From assembly GCA_963745915.1 (NCBI GenBank), contig CAVUZA010000002.1:682001-746000 (forward strand): a stretch of DNA of 64,000 nt, read 5' to 3'. This DNA comes from VRUE01 sp963745915. GTDB lineage: Bacteria > Actinomycetota > Thermoleophilia > Solirubrobacterales > 70-9. The notes below the pieces were generated by a model. That model was not told the DNA's origin, did no database searches, and worked only from the letters and a program-made list of their open reading frames with translations. Made by a program: the position numbers and the translations under genes. This document shows positions 48,451-56,461 of this stretch, piece after piece. Within the stretch, counting starts at the first letter, position 1. The number at the start of each line of letters is the position of its first letter.

Positions 48451-49446
48451 TCAGGCCGCGCGGGCGCCGAAGTAGGCGGAGCCCGAGAGGGCGCGGTCGA
48501 AGCCGGACCAGGACTCGCCGGCGGGCAGCTGGCGCTCGAGGCGGTCGAAGCTGCCGAGGCGGCCGCCGAGGTTGTCGATCATGTGGACGAGGACCGCCTC
48601 GCGGGTGGCGGGCACCACGGGGGAGCCGTGCTCGAGCGAGCCGTGGTGGGCGAGGATGATGTGCAGCACCGCCTGGGCGAGGGCGGGGTCGAAGCCGCCG
48701 ATCTCCTCGATCTCGCGGCGCACCTTGTAGTAGCCGAGCGGGATCTCGCCCTGCAGGCGGCCGGCGTCGGTGAGGTCGATCGCCAGCGGGTCGTCGTTGT
48801 AGGCCTCGGTCTTGCCGAGGTCGTGCAGGAGGGCGCCGGCGACGGCGACTTCGCGGTCGATGCCGGGGAAGAAGCCGGCGGCGGCGCTGACCGCCTGGGC
48901 GACCGAGATCGTGTGCTCGAGCAGGCCGTGGCGGTAGGCCTGGTGGTAGGTCTTGGCCGCCGGCGCGTCGCGGAAGCGGGCCCAGTTCTCGGTCCCCTCG
49001 CCGAAGAAGCGGTCGAGCAGGCTCGCCAGCTGCGGCTCGCGCACGGTCGCCAGCAGGTCGCGCAGGTCGCGCTCCAGGTGCTCGACCGGGACGTGGGACT
49101 CGGCCGCCAGGTCGGCGGCCTCGTACTCGTCCGGGCGCGCCTCGCGCAGGGCGGTGAGCTTGACCTTCTCCCCCCAGCGCTCGCTGACCTCGAAGACGCC
49201 GCCGACGTGGACCGGGGTGCCCGGCGCCGCCGCCGCGTAGAGGCCCTCGGCGTCCTCCCAGGCGACCGCCTCGCGGCTGCCGCTGGCATCGCCCAGGCTG
49301 AGCCGCAGCCACGGCTCGCCGTTGCGCTTGCGGCGCAGCTCACGCTCGCGAACCGCGTACACGCCGCCGACCCGCTGCCCGTCCTCCAGCTCCGCGAGCG
49401 GCACCCGGGTCGCGATCAGCGCCTCGGTGAGGACTTCCTGCTCCAT
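48451..49446 (-). CDS. OB-fold/HD-domain nuclease (YhaM-like)
   Basis: 331 residues. N-terminal OB fold (LAELEDGQRVGGVYAVRERELRRKRNGEPWLRLSLGDASG) followed by an HD domain: YHQAYRHGLLEHTISVAQAV, VAGALLHDLGKTEAYN, HIILAHHGSLEHGSPVVPATREAVLVHMIDNL. This is the architecture of YhaM 3'-5' exoribonuclease, although here the protein ends soon after the HD domain. Probably an RNA or DNA 3' end processing enzyme. It starts 59 nt after the DUF190 gene stop. Confidence 0.87.
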   Translation of the reverse strand: MEQEVLTEALIATRVPLAELEDGQRVGGVYAVRERELRRKRNGEPWLRLSLGDASGSREAVAWEDAEGLYAAAAPGTPVHVGGVFEVSERWGEKVKLTALREARPDEYEAADLAAESHVPVEHLERDLRDLLATVREPQLASLLDRFFGEGTENWARFRDAPAAKTYHQAYRHGLLEHTISVAQAVSAAAGFFPGIDREVAVAGALLHDLGKTEAYNDDPLAIDLTDAGRLQGEIPLGYYKVRREIEEIGGFDPALAQAVLHIILAHHGSLEHGSPVVPATREAVLVHMIDNLGGRLGSFDRLERQLPAGESWSGFDRALSGSAYFGARAA

Positions 49447-49480
49447 GCGCGATCCAAGGTAATGACGCTCGCGGACGCCC

Positions 49481-49533
49481 CCGCAGCGGTCGTAGTTGTT
49501 CCCGCTATGCGGGAGGAAATACGACCGCTGCGG
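49481..49533. repeat. Nested palindrome at the DUF190 gene end
   Basis: The outer 14-bp arms, CCGCAGCGGTCGTA (49481-49494) and its complement (49520-49533), are perfect. An inner stem CCCGC-TAT-GCGGG sits at 49501-49513. The right half encodes the last residues and stop of the DUF190 protein. Same style as the other gene-end palindromes, unique stem. Confidence 0.8.
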
Positions 49534-50536
49534 CCTCGCTGGTCACCAGGCCGGTCCCGGCGGTGAGCTCGGCGGCGATCTCGTACCAGCGCTCGCCGCG
49601 GGCCTGGGTGTCGACGACGACGGTGACGATCGGGACGTGGCGGCGCAGGGCGAGCAGGCGGTCGCCGTGCGGGGCGTGCTCGCCGTGGTAGCCCCAGACG
49701 CCGCGCAGCGCCGTCGCCCCCGCAGCGCCCTCGGCCCGCAGGCGGCGGATCAGCTCCAGATGCAGGGCACGGCCGCCCGCCTCCGAGCGCTCCGAGCAGT
49801 AGACGGTCAGCTTGCGGTGCAACTCGGCCCCGCCCGGCCCGGGAGCGGACAGCGGCGCCGGCGCCGCCAGCGCCCGGCCGTCACGGCGGCAGACGCGGAT
49901 CGCCTCCAGGGTGGCGAGCGGGCCGCCCAGCGGCTCCTCCAGCTCGGCCAGGGCGGCGCCGATCCGCTCGCGCTCGCCGACCGCGATCGTCATCGCCGGC
50001 ACCCAGGCGTTGGCGGCGAGGAAGCGGGCGCGCAGGCGGCGGCCGGCGTTGACGCCGTCGACCCCGACCAGGCTCGTCGCCCCGGCGACCCCGTTGCGGT
50101 GCAGGGCGGCGACGGCGGCGACGTGCGCCGGGGTGCCGCCGAGCCGCTGGCGGCGGCCGGTGTAGACGGTCAGCTTGACCTCCTCGTGCGGCTCGTCGCC
50201 GGGCCGGTGGCCGGCGGCGGCGAAGCGGGCGCGCTCGAGGGTGAGCAGCCCCTTGCCGGCGAGCGCGGTCAGCTCGGGCACCACGGCCTCGATCCGCTCG
50301 CGGCGGTCGACGGCGACGGCGACCAGCGGCAGGTCCTCGGAGAGCGAGAGCAGGCGGTCGGTGCGCAGCAGCTGGGCGGCGCCGAAGCCCTCGGCCCCGC
50401 GCAGGAGGATGCCGGTCGCGAGCCGGTGGCGCTCGAAGAGGTCGAGCACGGCGTCGGAGAGCAGGCGGCCGGAGTGGCGGTCCTGCTCGCCGAAGTGGAA
50501 GGCGAGCTTCAGCGCCTCGGCCGGGGCGGCGCTCAC
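49505..50536 (-). CDS. Triple DUF190 protein (fluoride-channel associated)
   Basis: 343 residues made of three consecutive DUF190 repeats, each about 100 residues: LKLAFHFGEQDRHSGRLLSDAVL with TGILLRGAEGFG; VKLTVYTGRRQRLGGTPAHVAAV with GATSLVGVDGVNAGRRLR; and RKLTVYCSERSEAGGRALHLELI with GATALRGVWGYHG. The fold resembles PII-like signalling proteins. DUF190 genes are commonly found beside crcB, as here. The tandem triplication is unusual: single copies normally form trimers, so this chain may be a built-in trimer. Overlaps crcB by GTGA. Confidence 0.87.
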   Translation of the reverse strand: MSAAPAEALKLAFHFGEQDRHSGRLLSDAVLDLFERHRLATGILLRGAEGFGAAQLLRTDRLLSLSEDLPLVAVAVDRRERIEAVVPELTALAGKGLLTLERARFAAAGHRPGDEPHEEVKLTVYTGRRQRLGGTPAHVAAVAALHRNGVAGATSLVGVDGVNAGRRLRARFLAANAWVPAMTIAVGERERIGAALAELEEPLGGPLATLEAIRVCRRDGRALAAPAPLSAPGPGGAELHRKLTVYCSERSEAGGRALHLELIRRLRAEGAAGATALRGVWGYHGEHAPHGDRLLALRRHVPIVTVVVDTQARGERWYEIAAELTAGTGLVTSEAAAVVFPPA

Positions 50537-50898
50537 AGCGCCCCTCCCAGCCAGTGGCCGAGGCTGAGCGCGGCGAGGCCGGCGACGAGCGAGGCGCCGA
50601 TGTTGAGCCAGAGCAAGCCGGCGCGGCCGGCCTCGCCGAGGCGCTGGGACTCGAGCATCCAGGTCGAGAAGGTGGTGAAGGAGCCGAGGCCGCCGCCGGC
50701 GACGATGGTCAACGCCGCGCCGTGCAGGGCGGCGCCGGCAAGCAGGCCGAGCAGGACCGAGCCGCTGAGGTTGACCGCCAGGGTGCCGGCGGGGAACGGC
50801 CCGGCGACGCGCTCGGCGACCGCGGCGTCGAGCAGGAAGCGGGCCAGGGCGGCGAAGCCGCCGAGCGCCGCGACCGCGATCCAGGCCGGCGCGCTCAC
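50533..50898 (-). CDS. crcB: Fluoride channel CrcB/Fluc subunit 1
   Basis: 121 residues, four TM. GGFAALARFLLDAAVAERV, the Na+-site/pore motif region PAGTLAVNLSGSVLLGLLAG, and GGGLGSFTTFSTWMLESQRL with the Phe-box and the TTFSTW motif. It overlaps the second crcB by 4 nt. Two-gene Fluc channels work as heterodimers exporting fluoride. Confidence 0.93.
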   Translation of the reverse strand: MSAPAWIAVAALGGFAALARFLLDAAVAERVAGPFPAGTLAVNLSGSVLLGLLAGAALHGAALTIVAGGGLGSFTTFSTWMLESQRLGEAGRAGLLWLNIGASLVAGLAALSLGHWLGGAL

Positions 50899-51299
50899 CG
50901 CGCCATCCTCGTGCGGCGCACGGCCGCGGTGGCGAGGTGGACGCAGGCGAAGCCGCCGGCCAGGGTGGCGGCGACGTAGCCGGCGGCGAGACCGAGGTGA
51001 CCGCCTTCGAGCATCGCGAACAGCTCCAGCTGCAGGGTGGCGAAGGTGGTCAGCGCGCCGCAGAGGCCGGTGCCGAGGAACGGCCGCCGGTAGCTCGACG
51101 GCGGCAGCCGCTCCTGCAGCCGGGTGACGAAGTAGCCGAGCGCCAGCGCCCCGGCCAGGTTGGCGGCGAAGGTCGCCCAGGGCCAGCTGCCCGCCCCGTG
51201 CGGCGCGGCCTCGGCCAGCCCGACCCGGGCCAGCGCGCCGAGGACCCCGCCGGCGTAGATCGCCAGCAGCTCGCGACGGTCGAGTCTCGGCAGCCTCAT
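50895..51299 (-). CDS. crcB: Fluoride channel CrcB/Fluc subunit 2
   Basis: 134 residues from ATG 51299 (MRLPRLDRRELLAIYAGGVL). Four TM with ATFAANLAGALALGYFVTRL and the FLGTGLCGALTTFATLQLELF motif, where the usual Gly-Phe-Thr-Thr-Phe pattern is kept. Heterodimer partner of subunit 1. Overlaps the upstream nucleotidyltransferase-like gene by ATGA. Confidence 0.92.
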   Translation of the reverse strand: MRLPRLDRRELLAIYAGGVLGALARVGLAEAAPHGAGSWPWATFAANLAGALALGYFVTRLQERLPPSSYRRPFLGTGLCGALTTFATLQLELFAMLEGGHLGLAAGYVAATLAGGFACVHLATAAVRRTRMAR

Positions 51300-51841
51300 C
51301 GGCGGCTCGCCCCGGCCCGGGCGATGACTCCCTCGACCACCCGCTCGACGTCCGCCCGGCGCGCTCCCTGCAGCGGCATCTCCGCGACCCGGCGCCGCAG
51401 CTCCTCGGCGCCGGCGAGGCCGTGGGTCAGCGCCCCCTCGCAGAACTCCCAGTCGCGCTCGCGCCCCGCGGCGCACTTGGAGAGGAGCAGATCGTGGACC
51501 TCGAGGCACCAGCCAGTCGCCCCACCGGTGTTCTCGTTCCGAACCGCGATCAGGCGATCCTCCCAGCCGGCGGGGAGGATCGCGGTCTCCGGGCCGACGG
51601 CGTGGGCGTAGTAGCCGTAGACGGCGTCGAAGTAGGAGCCGTCGCCGAGGCTGCCGTCGATCTCGTCGGCCCGCTCGGGGTGGTTTCGCGGGTAGACGTC
51701 CGCCTCGCGGGAGACGAGCAGAGCCGCGGGGGCGTCGGGGAACTGGCCGAGGATCGCCTGGCTGCCGATCACAACGATCTCCTCGTCTTCGGCGACGTTC
51801 GCCGCCGCGCGCAGAACGTGCTCGAGCTCGGCGCGGCGCAC
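51296..51841 (-). CDS. DUF6036-type nucleotidyltransferase-like protein
   Basis: 181 residues from GTG 51841 (VRRAELEHVLRAAANVAEDE). The opening IVVIGSQAILGQFPDAPAALLVSREADVYPRN is a nucleotidyltransferase-like fold with an altered GS motif and acidic strand, as in the DUF6036 group often found in toxin-antitoxin or abortive-infection pairs. CLEVHDLLLSKCAAGRERDWEFC follows. It lies 8 nt after an HTH protein and overlaps crcB. Probably the toxin half of a pair. Confidence 0.75.
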   Translation of the reverse strand: MRRAELEHVLRAAANVAEDEEIVVIGSQAILGQFPDAPAALLVSREADVYPRNHPERADEIDGSLGDGSYFDAVYGYYAHAVGPETAILPAGWEDRLIAVRNENTGGATGWCLEVHDLLLSKCAAGRERDWEFCEGALTHGLAGAEELRRRVAEMPLQGARRADVERVVEGVIARAGASRR

Positions 51842-51849
51842 CCGGCCCC

Positions 51850-52551
51850 CTACCGGATCGCCTCGATGATCCGCCTGCGCTCCTGCTCGTTGAGGACGCC
51901 GGCGAAGGGGCTGTTCTGGCGCAGGTCGCGCCCCTCCTCGGTGTCGGCGACGAGCGCGCGGCCGATCTCGGCCGCCGGGCGGGCGAGAAGCGCCCGCCAG
52001 CGCTCCGCGTAGCGCGGGTCGAGATGGCCCTCGGCGCGGAGGCGGTCGACCCGCTCGCGAGCGTCGTCGACCATCGTCCGGTCGAGGCGCTCGGCGACCG
52101 CGGAGTGATAGGCCAGCGCCCGTCGCTCGGCGGTCAGATGCCCGTCCGCCGCCAGCCGCCGATCCGCGGCCGGCGGCGCGGCGCCAGCGACGCGGGCCGC
52201 AGCGTCCCGGCGCCGCTCCAGCGCCCCGGCCAGCAGGCCGCGATGCCGGCCCTCCGCGAGCAGCTCGTCGACCGCCTCGCGCAGCTCGACGACGAAGCCG
52301 CGCGGTACCTCGCGCCGCCCGCTCGGGCTGAGCACGATCGGGACCTGGCGCGCCGCGACCCAGCGGTCGAGCGCGGTCTGGCTGACGCCGAGGACGTGCG
52401 CGGCGCGAGCGCGGGAGAGCGTCGGCCCGAGCCGCGCCTCGAGCTCCCGGCGCACCGGGGCGACGTCCGCTGCGGCCGCCGGAACCCGCTCGGCGCGCCG
52501 CAGGCGCACGATCCCCTCGACCAGCCTGCTGCTCTCGGCGACGCCTGCCAC
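51850..52551 (-). CDS. HTH protein, partner of the DUF6036 nucleotidyltransferase
   Basis: 233 residues. An excisionase/MerR-like HTH at residues 45-90: TLSRARAAHVLGVSQTALDRWVAARQVPIVLSPSGRREVP. A long helical, Arg/Glu/Ala-rich C-terminal part follows (ELREAVDELLAEGRHRGLLAGALERRRDAAARVAG) and ends NEQERRRIIEAIR. It precedes a nucleotidyltransferase-like gene by 8 nt, and an inverted TTGAGGAA repeat lies just upstream, fitting an autoregulated antitoxin. Family assignment is tentative. Confidence 0.72.
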   Translation of the reverse strand: MAGVAESSRLVEGIVRLRRAERVPAAAADVAPVRRELEARLGPTLSRARAAHVLGVSQTALDRWVAARQVPIVLSPSGRREVPRGFVVELREAVDELLAEGRHRGLLAGALERRRDAAARVAGAAPPAADRRLAADGHLTAERRALAYHSAVAERLDRTMVDDARERVDRLRAEGHLDPRYAERWRALLARPAAEIGRALVADTEEGRDLRQNSPFAGVLNEQERRRIIEAIR

Positions 52552-52572
52552 GACCGCAGACTACCATTTTAG

Positions 52573-52598
52573 TTGAGGAATTTGGCTATTTTCCTCAA
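52573..52598. promoter_or_regulatory. Inverted repeat TTGAGGAA-N10-TTCCTCAA
   Basis: Perfect 8-bp arms at 52573-52580 and 52591-52598 in an AT-rich stretch 22 bp upstream of the HTH gene start (52551, minus). Likely operator of the HTH/nucleotidyltransferase genes. Confidence 0.65.
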
Positions 52599-52603
52599 CC
52601 TAT

Positions 52604-52627
52604 ATTCATCGACTTACATCGATGAAT
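52604..52627. promoter_or_regulatory. ArsR operator, ATTCATCGA inverted repeat
   Basis: ATTCATCGA (52604-52612) and TCGATGAAT (52619-52627) with a 6-nt spacer form the imperfect 12-2-12-type palindrome typical of ArsR/SmtB operators. It lies directly upstream of arsR (ATG 52647), overlapping the presumed promoter; TAGAGT at about 52633 could be the -10. Confidence 0.75.
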
Positions 52628-52646
52628 GGTGCTAGAGTGCGCGCCG

Positions 52647-52982
52647 ATGCCGGCGACCGAGCTGCCCGTGATCGAGTGCTGCACCCCGCTCGCCGGGTCC
52701 TCGCTCTCCGACCGGCGCGCGGCGGAGCTGGAGGTCGTGCTCAAGGCGCTCGCCGACCGCCACCGGCTGAAGATCGTCAACCTGCTGCTGCGCGCCGGCG
52801 GCGAGCCGGTCTGCGTCTGCGAGGTGCAGCCGCTGCTCGGCCTCTCCCAGGGCACGGTCAGCCACCACCTCAAGCAGCTGGTCGAGGCCGGCGTCGTCGC
52901 CCGCGAGGCGCGCGGCACCTACAGCTACTTCAGCCTCGTGCCCGGCGCGCTCGACGCCGTGCGCGAGGTCTTCTCGGCGTGA
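52647..52982 (+). CDS. arsR: ArsR-family arsenic-responsive repressor
   Basis: 111 residues from ATG 52647. Upstream ATG 52626 lies inside the operator, so it is not chosen. Winged HTH: LEVVLKALADRHRLKIVNLLL, then VCEVQPLLGLSQGTVSHHLKQLVEAGVVAREARGTYSYFSL. Candidate metalloid ligands are the Cys pair in VIECCTP and the pair in EPVCVCEV. It should leave the operator on binding As(III). Overlaps the aquaporin gene by GTGA. Confidence 0.93.
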   Translation: MPATELPVIECCTPLAGSSLSDRRAAELEVVLKALADRHRLKIVNLLLRAGGEPVCVCEVQPLLGLSQGTVSHHLKQLVEAGVVAREARGTYSYFSLVPGALDAVREVFSA

Positions 52983-53716
52983 GCGAGCGCCCCGACCTGA
53001 GCCGCCGCGCCGCCGCCGAGGGCCTCGGCGCCTTCGCCCTCGTCTTCGCCGGCTGCGGCGCGATCGTCACCGACACCGTGCAGCCCGGCGTGCTCGGCGC
53101 GGTCGGCGTCTCGCTCGTCTTCGGCCTGGTGATCATGGCGATGGTCTACGCCACCGGCCACCTCTCCGGCGCCCACCTCAACCCGGCGGTGACCCTCGCC
53201 TTCGCCCTCACCCGTCACTTCCCCCGCCGCGAGGCGCTCGCCTACATCGCCGCCCAGGCGCTCGGCGCGATCGCCGCCGCCGCCCTGCTGCTCGCCGTCT
53301 GGCCCAGCGCCCCCGCCGACCTCGGCACCACCCAGCCCTCGGTCGGCACCGGCAGCGCCCTCGTCTACGAGGCGACGCTGACCGCGCTGCTGATGTTCAC
53401 GATCATGGCCGTCGCCACCGACACGCGCGCGGTCGGCGCCGGGGCGGCGATCGCGATCGGCGGCGCGGTCGGGCTCGACGCGCTCTTCGGCGGGCCGATC
53501 ACCGGCGCCTCGATGAACCCGGCCCGCTCGCTCGGCCCGGCGCTGGTCTCCGGCGAGCTGCACGACCTCTGGATCTACCTCCTCGCGCCGGTCGTCGGCG
53601 CCGCCCTCGGCGCCCTCGCCTACCAGCTCGTCCGCGGCGCCCCAACCCCCCGCCCACGGGACGATTCCCGACGCATATCGACGGAAATCGGCCCGTCGGC
53701 GGAGGAGACGGGCTGA
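52979..53716 (+). CDS. Aquaglyceroporin (AqpS-like arsenite channel)
   Basis: 245 residues, six TM, with both NPA motifs: GAHLNPAVTLAFAL (about residue 65) and SMNPARSLGPAL (about 180). Position between arsR and arsC matches AqpS systems, where arsenate is reduced by ArsC and the arsenite leaves through the channel. The last 20 residues or so (TPRPRDDSRRISTEIGPSAE) are not aquaporin sequence. They are encoded by a copy of the family C repeat that has become the end of the gene. Confidence 0.92.
   Translation: MSERPDLSRRAAAEGLGAFALVFAGCGAIVTDTVQPGVLGAVGVSLVFGLVIMAMVYATGHLSGAHLNPAVTLAFALTRHFPRREALAYIAAQALGAIAAAALLLAVWPSAPADLGTTQPSVGTGSALVYEATLTALLMFTIMAVATDTRAVGAGAAIAIGGAVGLDALFGGPITGASMNPARSLGPALVSGELHDLWIYLLAPVVGAALGALAYQLVRGAPTPRPRDDSRRISTEIGPSAEETG
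53668..53702. repeat. Family C repeat, half-copy inside the aquaporin gene
   Basis: CGACGCATATCGACGGAAAT followed by CGGCCCGTCGGCGG matches the loop and right arm of the palindrome at 19197-19253 with one mismatch. The left arm is degraded (CCCACGGGACGATTC). It is translated as the aquaporin C-terminus. Confidence 0.85.
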
Positions 53717-54108
53717 TGGCCCGGGTCCTCTTCGTCTGCCTGCACAACGCCGGGCGCTCGCAGATCAGCGAGGCGCTCTTCGAGCGGGCCGCGGCCGGCC
53801 GCCATGAGGCGCGCTCGGCGGGGACGACGCCCGGCGAGCGGGTCCACCCCGAGGTGGTCGCGGCGATGGACGAGCTCGGCATCGACCTCTCCGGCCGCAC
53901 CCCCCGCGAGCTGAGCCAGGCCGACGCCGAGTGGGCCGACGTGGTGGTGACGATGGGCTGCGGCGACGAGTGCCCCTACATCCCCGGCAAGACCTACCTC
54001 GACTGGGAGCTGGACGACCCCAAGGGCCGCCCCCTGGACGAGGTCCGCGCCACCCGCGAGGAGATCGGCCGCCGCGTGGTCGAGCTGGTCGACGAGCTGG
54101 ACGACTGA
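53716..54108 (+). CDS. arsC: Arsenate reductase (low-MW phosphatase/thioredoxin type)
   Basis: 130 residues. MARVLFVCLHNAGRSQISEA carries the P-loop CX5R with nucleophilic Cys8. RSAGTTPGERVHPEVVAAM follows, and then VTMGCGDECPYIPGKTYLDWEL with two resolving cysteines. This is the thioredoxin- or mycothiol-linked ArsC class. It overlaps the aquaporin stop by one base (TGATG). It reduces As(V) to As(III). Confidence 0.95.
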   Translation: MARVLFVCLHNAGRSQISEALFERAAAGRHEARSAGTTPGERVHPEVVAAMDELGIDLSGRTPRELSQADAEWADVVVTMGCGDECPYIPGKTYLDWELDDPKGRPLDEVRATREEIGRRVVELVDELDD

Positions 54109-54118
54109 GCCGCCGCGC

Positions 54119-54961
54119 TCAGCGGGCGACCGCGCCCCAGCAGAGGGCGGGGATCGGGTAGGAGCCGTCCTCGGCGCGGAAGGGCGCGACGCTGGCCTCG
54201 ATCGCCGCCCGGGTGTCGCGCAGCTCCTCCTCGGGGAGCGACTTGAGCACCCGTGCGATCGGGCCGGCGATCCGCATCAGCACGTCCCAGAACTCGTCGA
54301 AGTCCTCGTAGCGGAAGTCGAAGGCGATCTCCTCCAGCTGCGGCTCGGCGAAGCCGGCGCCGCTGACCAGCTCGACGATGCGAGCCGGGTCGGCCATCGC
54401 GAAGATCCCCGGCGCCCCCGGCTCGGGCGCCGGCATGTGGCCGCGCTCGACCATCGTCATCGCCGGCAGCGCCGCCCAGGCGTTGCGATCGGGCGCCGCC
54501 CAGACGGCGAAGGCCAGGGTTCCGCCCTCGCGCAGCACGCGCCGCGTCTCGCGCAGGGCGGCCGCGGGGTCGGCCATCAGCATGTAGCCCCAGCGGCAGA
54601 CGACGGCGTCGACGCTGTCGTCCTCGAGCTCCATGCGCTCGGCGTCGAGCTGGCGGTACTCGACGTTGTCGAGTCCGCGGGAACCGCCCAGCCGCCGCGC
54701 CGCCTCGACCATCTCCGGCGAGAAGTCGGTCGAGAGCACGCGCCCCTCGGCGCCGACCCGCTCGGCGGCCCGGAAGCCGAGGTCGCCGGGCCCGGCGGCG
54801 ACGTCGAGGACCGTCTGGCCCGCCTCGAGCGCGGCGTGCTCGACGATCCAGCGGTTGACCTCGCCGGTGGCGGCGATCATCCACTCGTTGCGCTCCTCCC
54901 AGCCGGGCGCCATCTCGCCCCAGGTCTGCAGGCTCTGCTCGCGGTACGCGTCGAGGTCCAT
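54119..54961 (-). CDS. SAM-dependent methyltransferase (class I)
   Basis: 280 residues from ATG 54961 (MDLDAYREQSLQTWGEMAPG). SAM motif I VLDVAAGPGDLGFRAAERVG, motif II LSTDFSPEMVEAARR, then YRQLDAERMELEDDSVDAVVCRWGYMLMADP (post-I and III). The C-terminal part caps the substrate pocket. It is convergent with arsC by 10 nt, but the conserved cysteines of arsenite methyltransferase ArsM are absent, so an arsenic role is not supported. Substrate unknown. Confidence 0.88.
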   Translation of the reverse strand: MDLDAYREQSLQTWGEMAPGWEERNEWMIAATGEVNRWIVEHAALEAGQTVLDVAAGPGDLGFRAAERVGAEGRVLSTDFSPEMVEAARRLGGSRGLDNVEYRQLDAERMELEDDSVDAVVCRWGYMLMADPAAALRETRRVLREGGTLAFAVWAAPDRNAWAALPAMTMVERGHMPAPEPGAPGIFAMADPARIVELVSGAGFAEPQLEEIAFDFRYEDFDEFWDVLMRIAGPIARVLKSLPEEELRDTRAAIEASVAPFRAEDGSYPIPALCWGAVAR

Positions 54962-55053
54962 ATCGCTCCTCCTTGCCGGTCGGGTCGGCCCACGGTAGCG
55001 CGCCTGTGGTGGCCGTGCGGGGCGGCCCGGCGATCTGGCAGAGTCCGGCGCCG

Positions 55054-55923
55054 ATGAGGCTCTGCCGCTTCGAGACCGACACCGGCGCGGCGCTCGGCGT
55101 TGTCGCCGGCGAGGAGGTCGCCGACCTCTCCGGCGCCGGCCTGCCGGCCGAACCGGCGCGGGCCCTGGCGGAGGCCGGGCGCGCCGCGGTCGAGGCCGCG
55201 GCCGGGAACGCACCGCGCAGGGCGCTCGCCGAGCTGACCCTGCTCTCCCCCGCGACGCCGCGCAAGTACCTGGCGATCGCCCTCAACTACGCCGACCACA
55301 TCGCCGAGATGGGGATGGAGGCGCCCGAGGTGCCGGTCTTCTTCAACAAGCAGGCGACCTGCGTCGTCGGCCCAGGCGCCGACGTCCACATGCCGAAGGT
55401 CTCGACCTTCCTCGACTACGAGGCGGAGCTGGCGATCGTGATCGGCGCCCGCTGCCGCCATGTCCCGGTCGAGCGCGCCCACGAGGCGATCGCCGGCTTC
55501 ACCTGCGCCAACGACCTCAGCGTGCGCGACTGGCAGGGACGGGCGCGGACGATGACGCTCGGCAAGTCCTTCGACACCCACGGCCCGCTCGGCCCCTGGC
55601 TGGTGACGCCGGATGAGGTCGGCGACCCCCAGGACCTGCGCATCCGCTGCTTCGTCGACGAGGAGCTGCGCCAGGACGCGAGCACGGCCGAGATGGTCTT
55701 CGACTGCGCCCAGCAGGTCGCCCACCTCTCCGAAGCCTTCACCCTCGAGCCGGGCGACACGATCGCCACCGGCACCCCGGCCGGAGTCGGCCTCGGCCGC
55801 AAGCCGGTGCGCGAGAACATCCTCCACGTCGGGCAGACGGTGCAGGTCGAGATCGAGCGGATCGGCGAGCTGGTCAACACCGTGGTCGCCGAGCCCGACG
55901 GCTACCTGGCGCCGCCGGCCTGA
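55054..55923 (+). CDS. Fumarylacetoacetate hydrolase-family protein
   Basis: 289 residues from ATG 55054 (MRLCRFETDTGAALGVVAGE). After a variable N-terminal domain of about 65 residues, the FAH core contains KYLAIALNYADHIAEMG, PVFFNKQATCVVGPG, the metal ligands of DYEAELAIVIG, and LSVRDWQGRARTMTLGKSFDTHGPLGPWLV. Typical activities are hydrolysis or decarboxylation of acylpyruvates and 2-hydroxyhepta-dienedioate-like compounds. Divergent from the methyltransferase. Confidence 0.92.
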   Translation: MRLCRFETDTGAALGVVAGEEVADLSGAGLPAEPARALAEAGRAAVEAAAGNAPRRALAELTLLSPATPRKYLAIALNYADHIAEMGMEAPEVPVFFNKQATCVVGPGADVHMPKVSTFLDYEAELAIVIGARCRHVPVERAHEAIAGFTCANDLSVRDWQGRARTMTLGKSFDTHGPLGPWLVTPDEVGDPQDLRIRCFVDEELRQDASTAEMVFDCAQQVAHLSEAFTLEPGDTIATGTPAGVGLGRKPVRENILHVGQTVQVEIERIGELVNTVVAEPDGYLAPPA

Positions 55924-55938
55924 CGATCCGGCGCTTCG

Positions 55939-56454
55939 GTGAGCCTTTCTACGCGTATGGCGCGGACAAACGTTCATCGAAGCGCCGAGATCGTCGTCGC
56001 CTCCCGCCTCAAGGCGCCGGCCGCGGCGGTCTGGGAGCGGGCGATCACGCCGGCGGGGATCAACGACGAGATGCGACCCTGGCTGCGGATGACGATTCCG
56101 GCGGGCTTCGAGGGCCTCGACCCCGACAGCGTCGTGCTCGGCGAGCGGATCGGTCGCAGCTGGATCCTGCTCCTCGGCCTGCTCCCCTTCGACTACGACG
56201 ATCTGGTGCTGGTCGAGCTCGAGCCGGGCCGCCGCTTCCTCGAGCGCTCGACGATGCTGAGCCAACGCCTCTGGGAACATGAACGCAGCGTCGAGTCGGA
56301 TGGCGCGGGCGCCTGCCTGGTCACCGACCGCGTGCGCTGGCAGCCCCGCCTCGGCCTCCCCGGCCGCCCCCTGCGCCCCCTGATCGGCTGGTTCTTCGGC
56401 CACCGCCACCGGCGCCTGCGGCGACGGTTCGGCGGCACGACCCACCCCCGGTAG
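55939..56454 (+). CDS. SRPBCC-family (START-like) protein
   Basis: 171 residues; GTG 55939 or ATG 55957. EIVVASRLKAPAAAVWERAITPAGINDEMRPWLRMTIP opens the helix-grip fold, and LGERIGRSWILLLGLLPFDYDDLVLVELEPGRRFLERSTM continues it, ending in a basic C-terminus (GHRHRRLRRRFGG). Probably binds a hydrophobic ligand. Function unknown. Follows the FAH gene by 15 nt and may be co-transcribed. Confidence 0.8.
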   Translation: MSLSTRMARTNVHRSAEIVVASRLKAPAAAVWERAITPAGINDEMRPWLRMTIPAGFEGLDPDSVVLGERIGRSWILLLGLLPFDYDDLVLVELEPGRRFLERSTMLSQRLWEHERSVESDGAGACLVTDRVRWQPRLGLPGRPLRPLIGWFFGHRHRRLRRRFGGTTHPR

Positions 56455-56461
56455 GCCCTGC

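Noticed and set aside
51300..52600. Search for a fluoride (crcB-type) riboswitch before the crcB genes
   Set aside because: The crcB genes overlap an upstream gene and no leader with the expected motif is visible before the operon.
54119..54961. Arsenite methyltransferase (ArsM) next to the ars operon
   Set aside because: The protein lacks the conserved arsenite-binding cysteines and is transcribed in the opposite direction.
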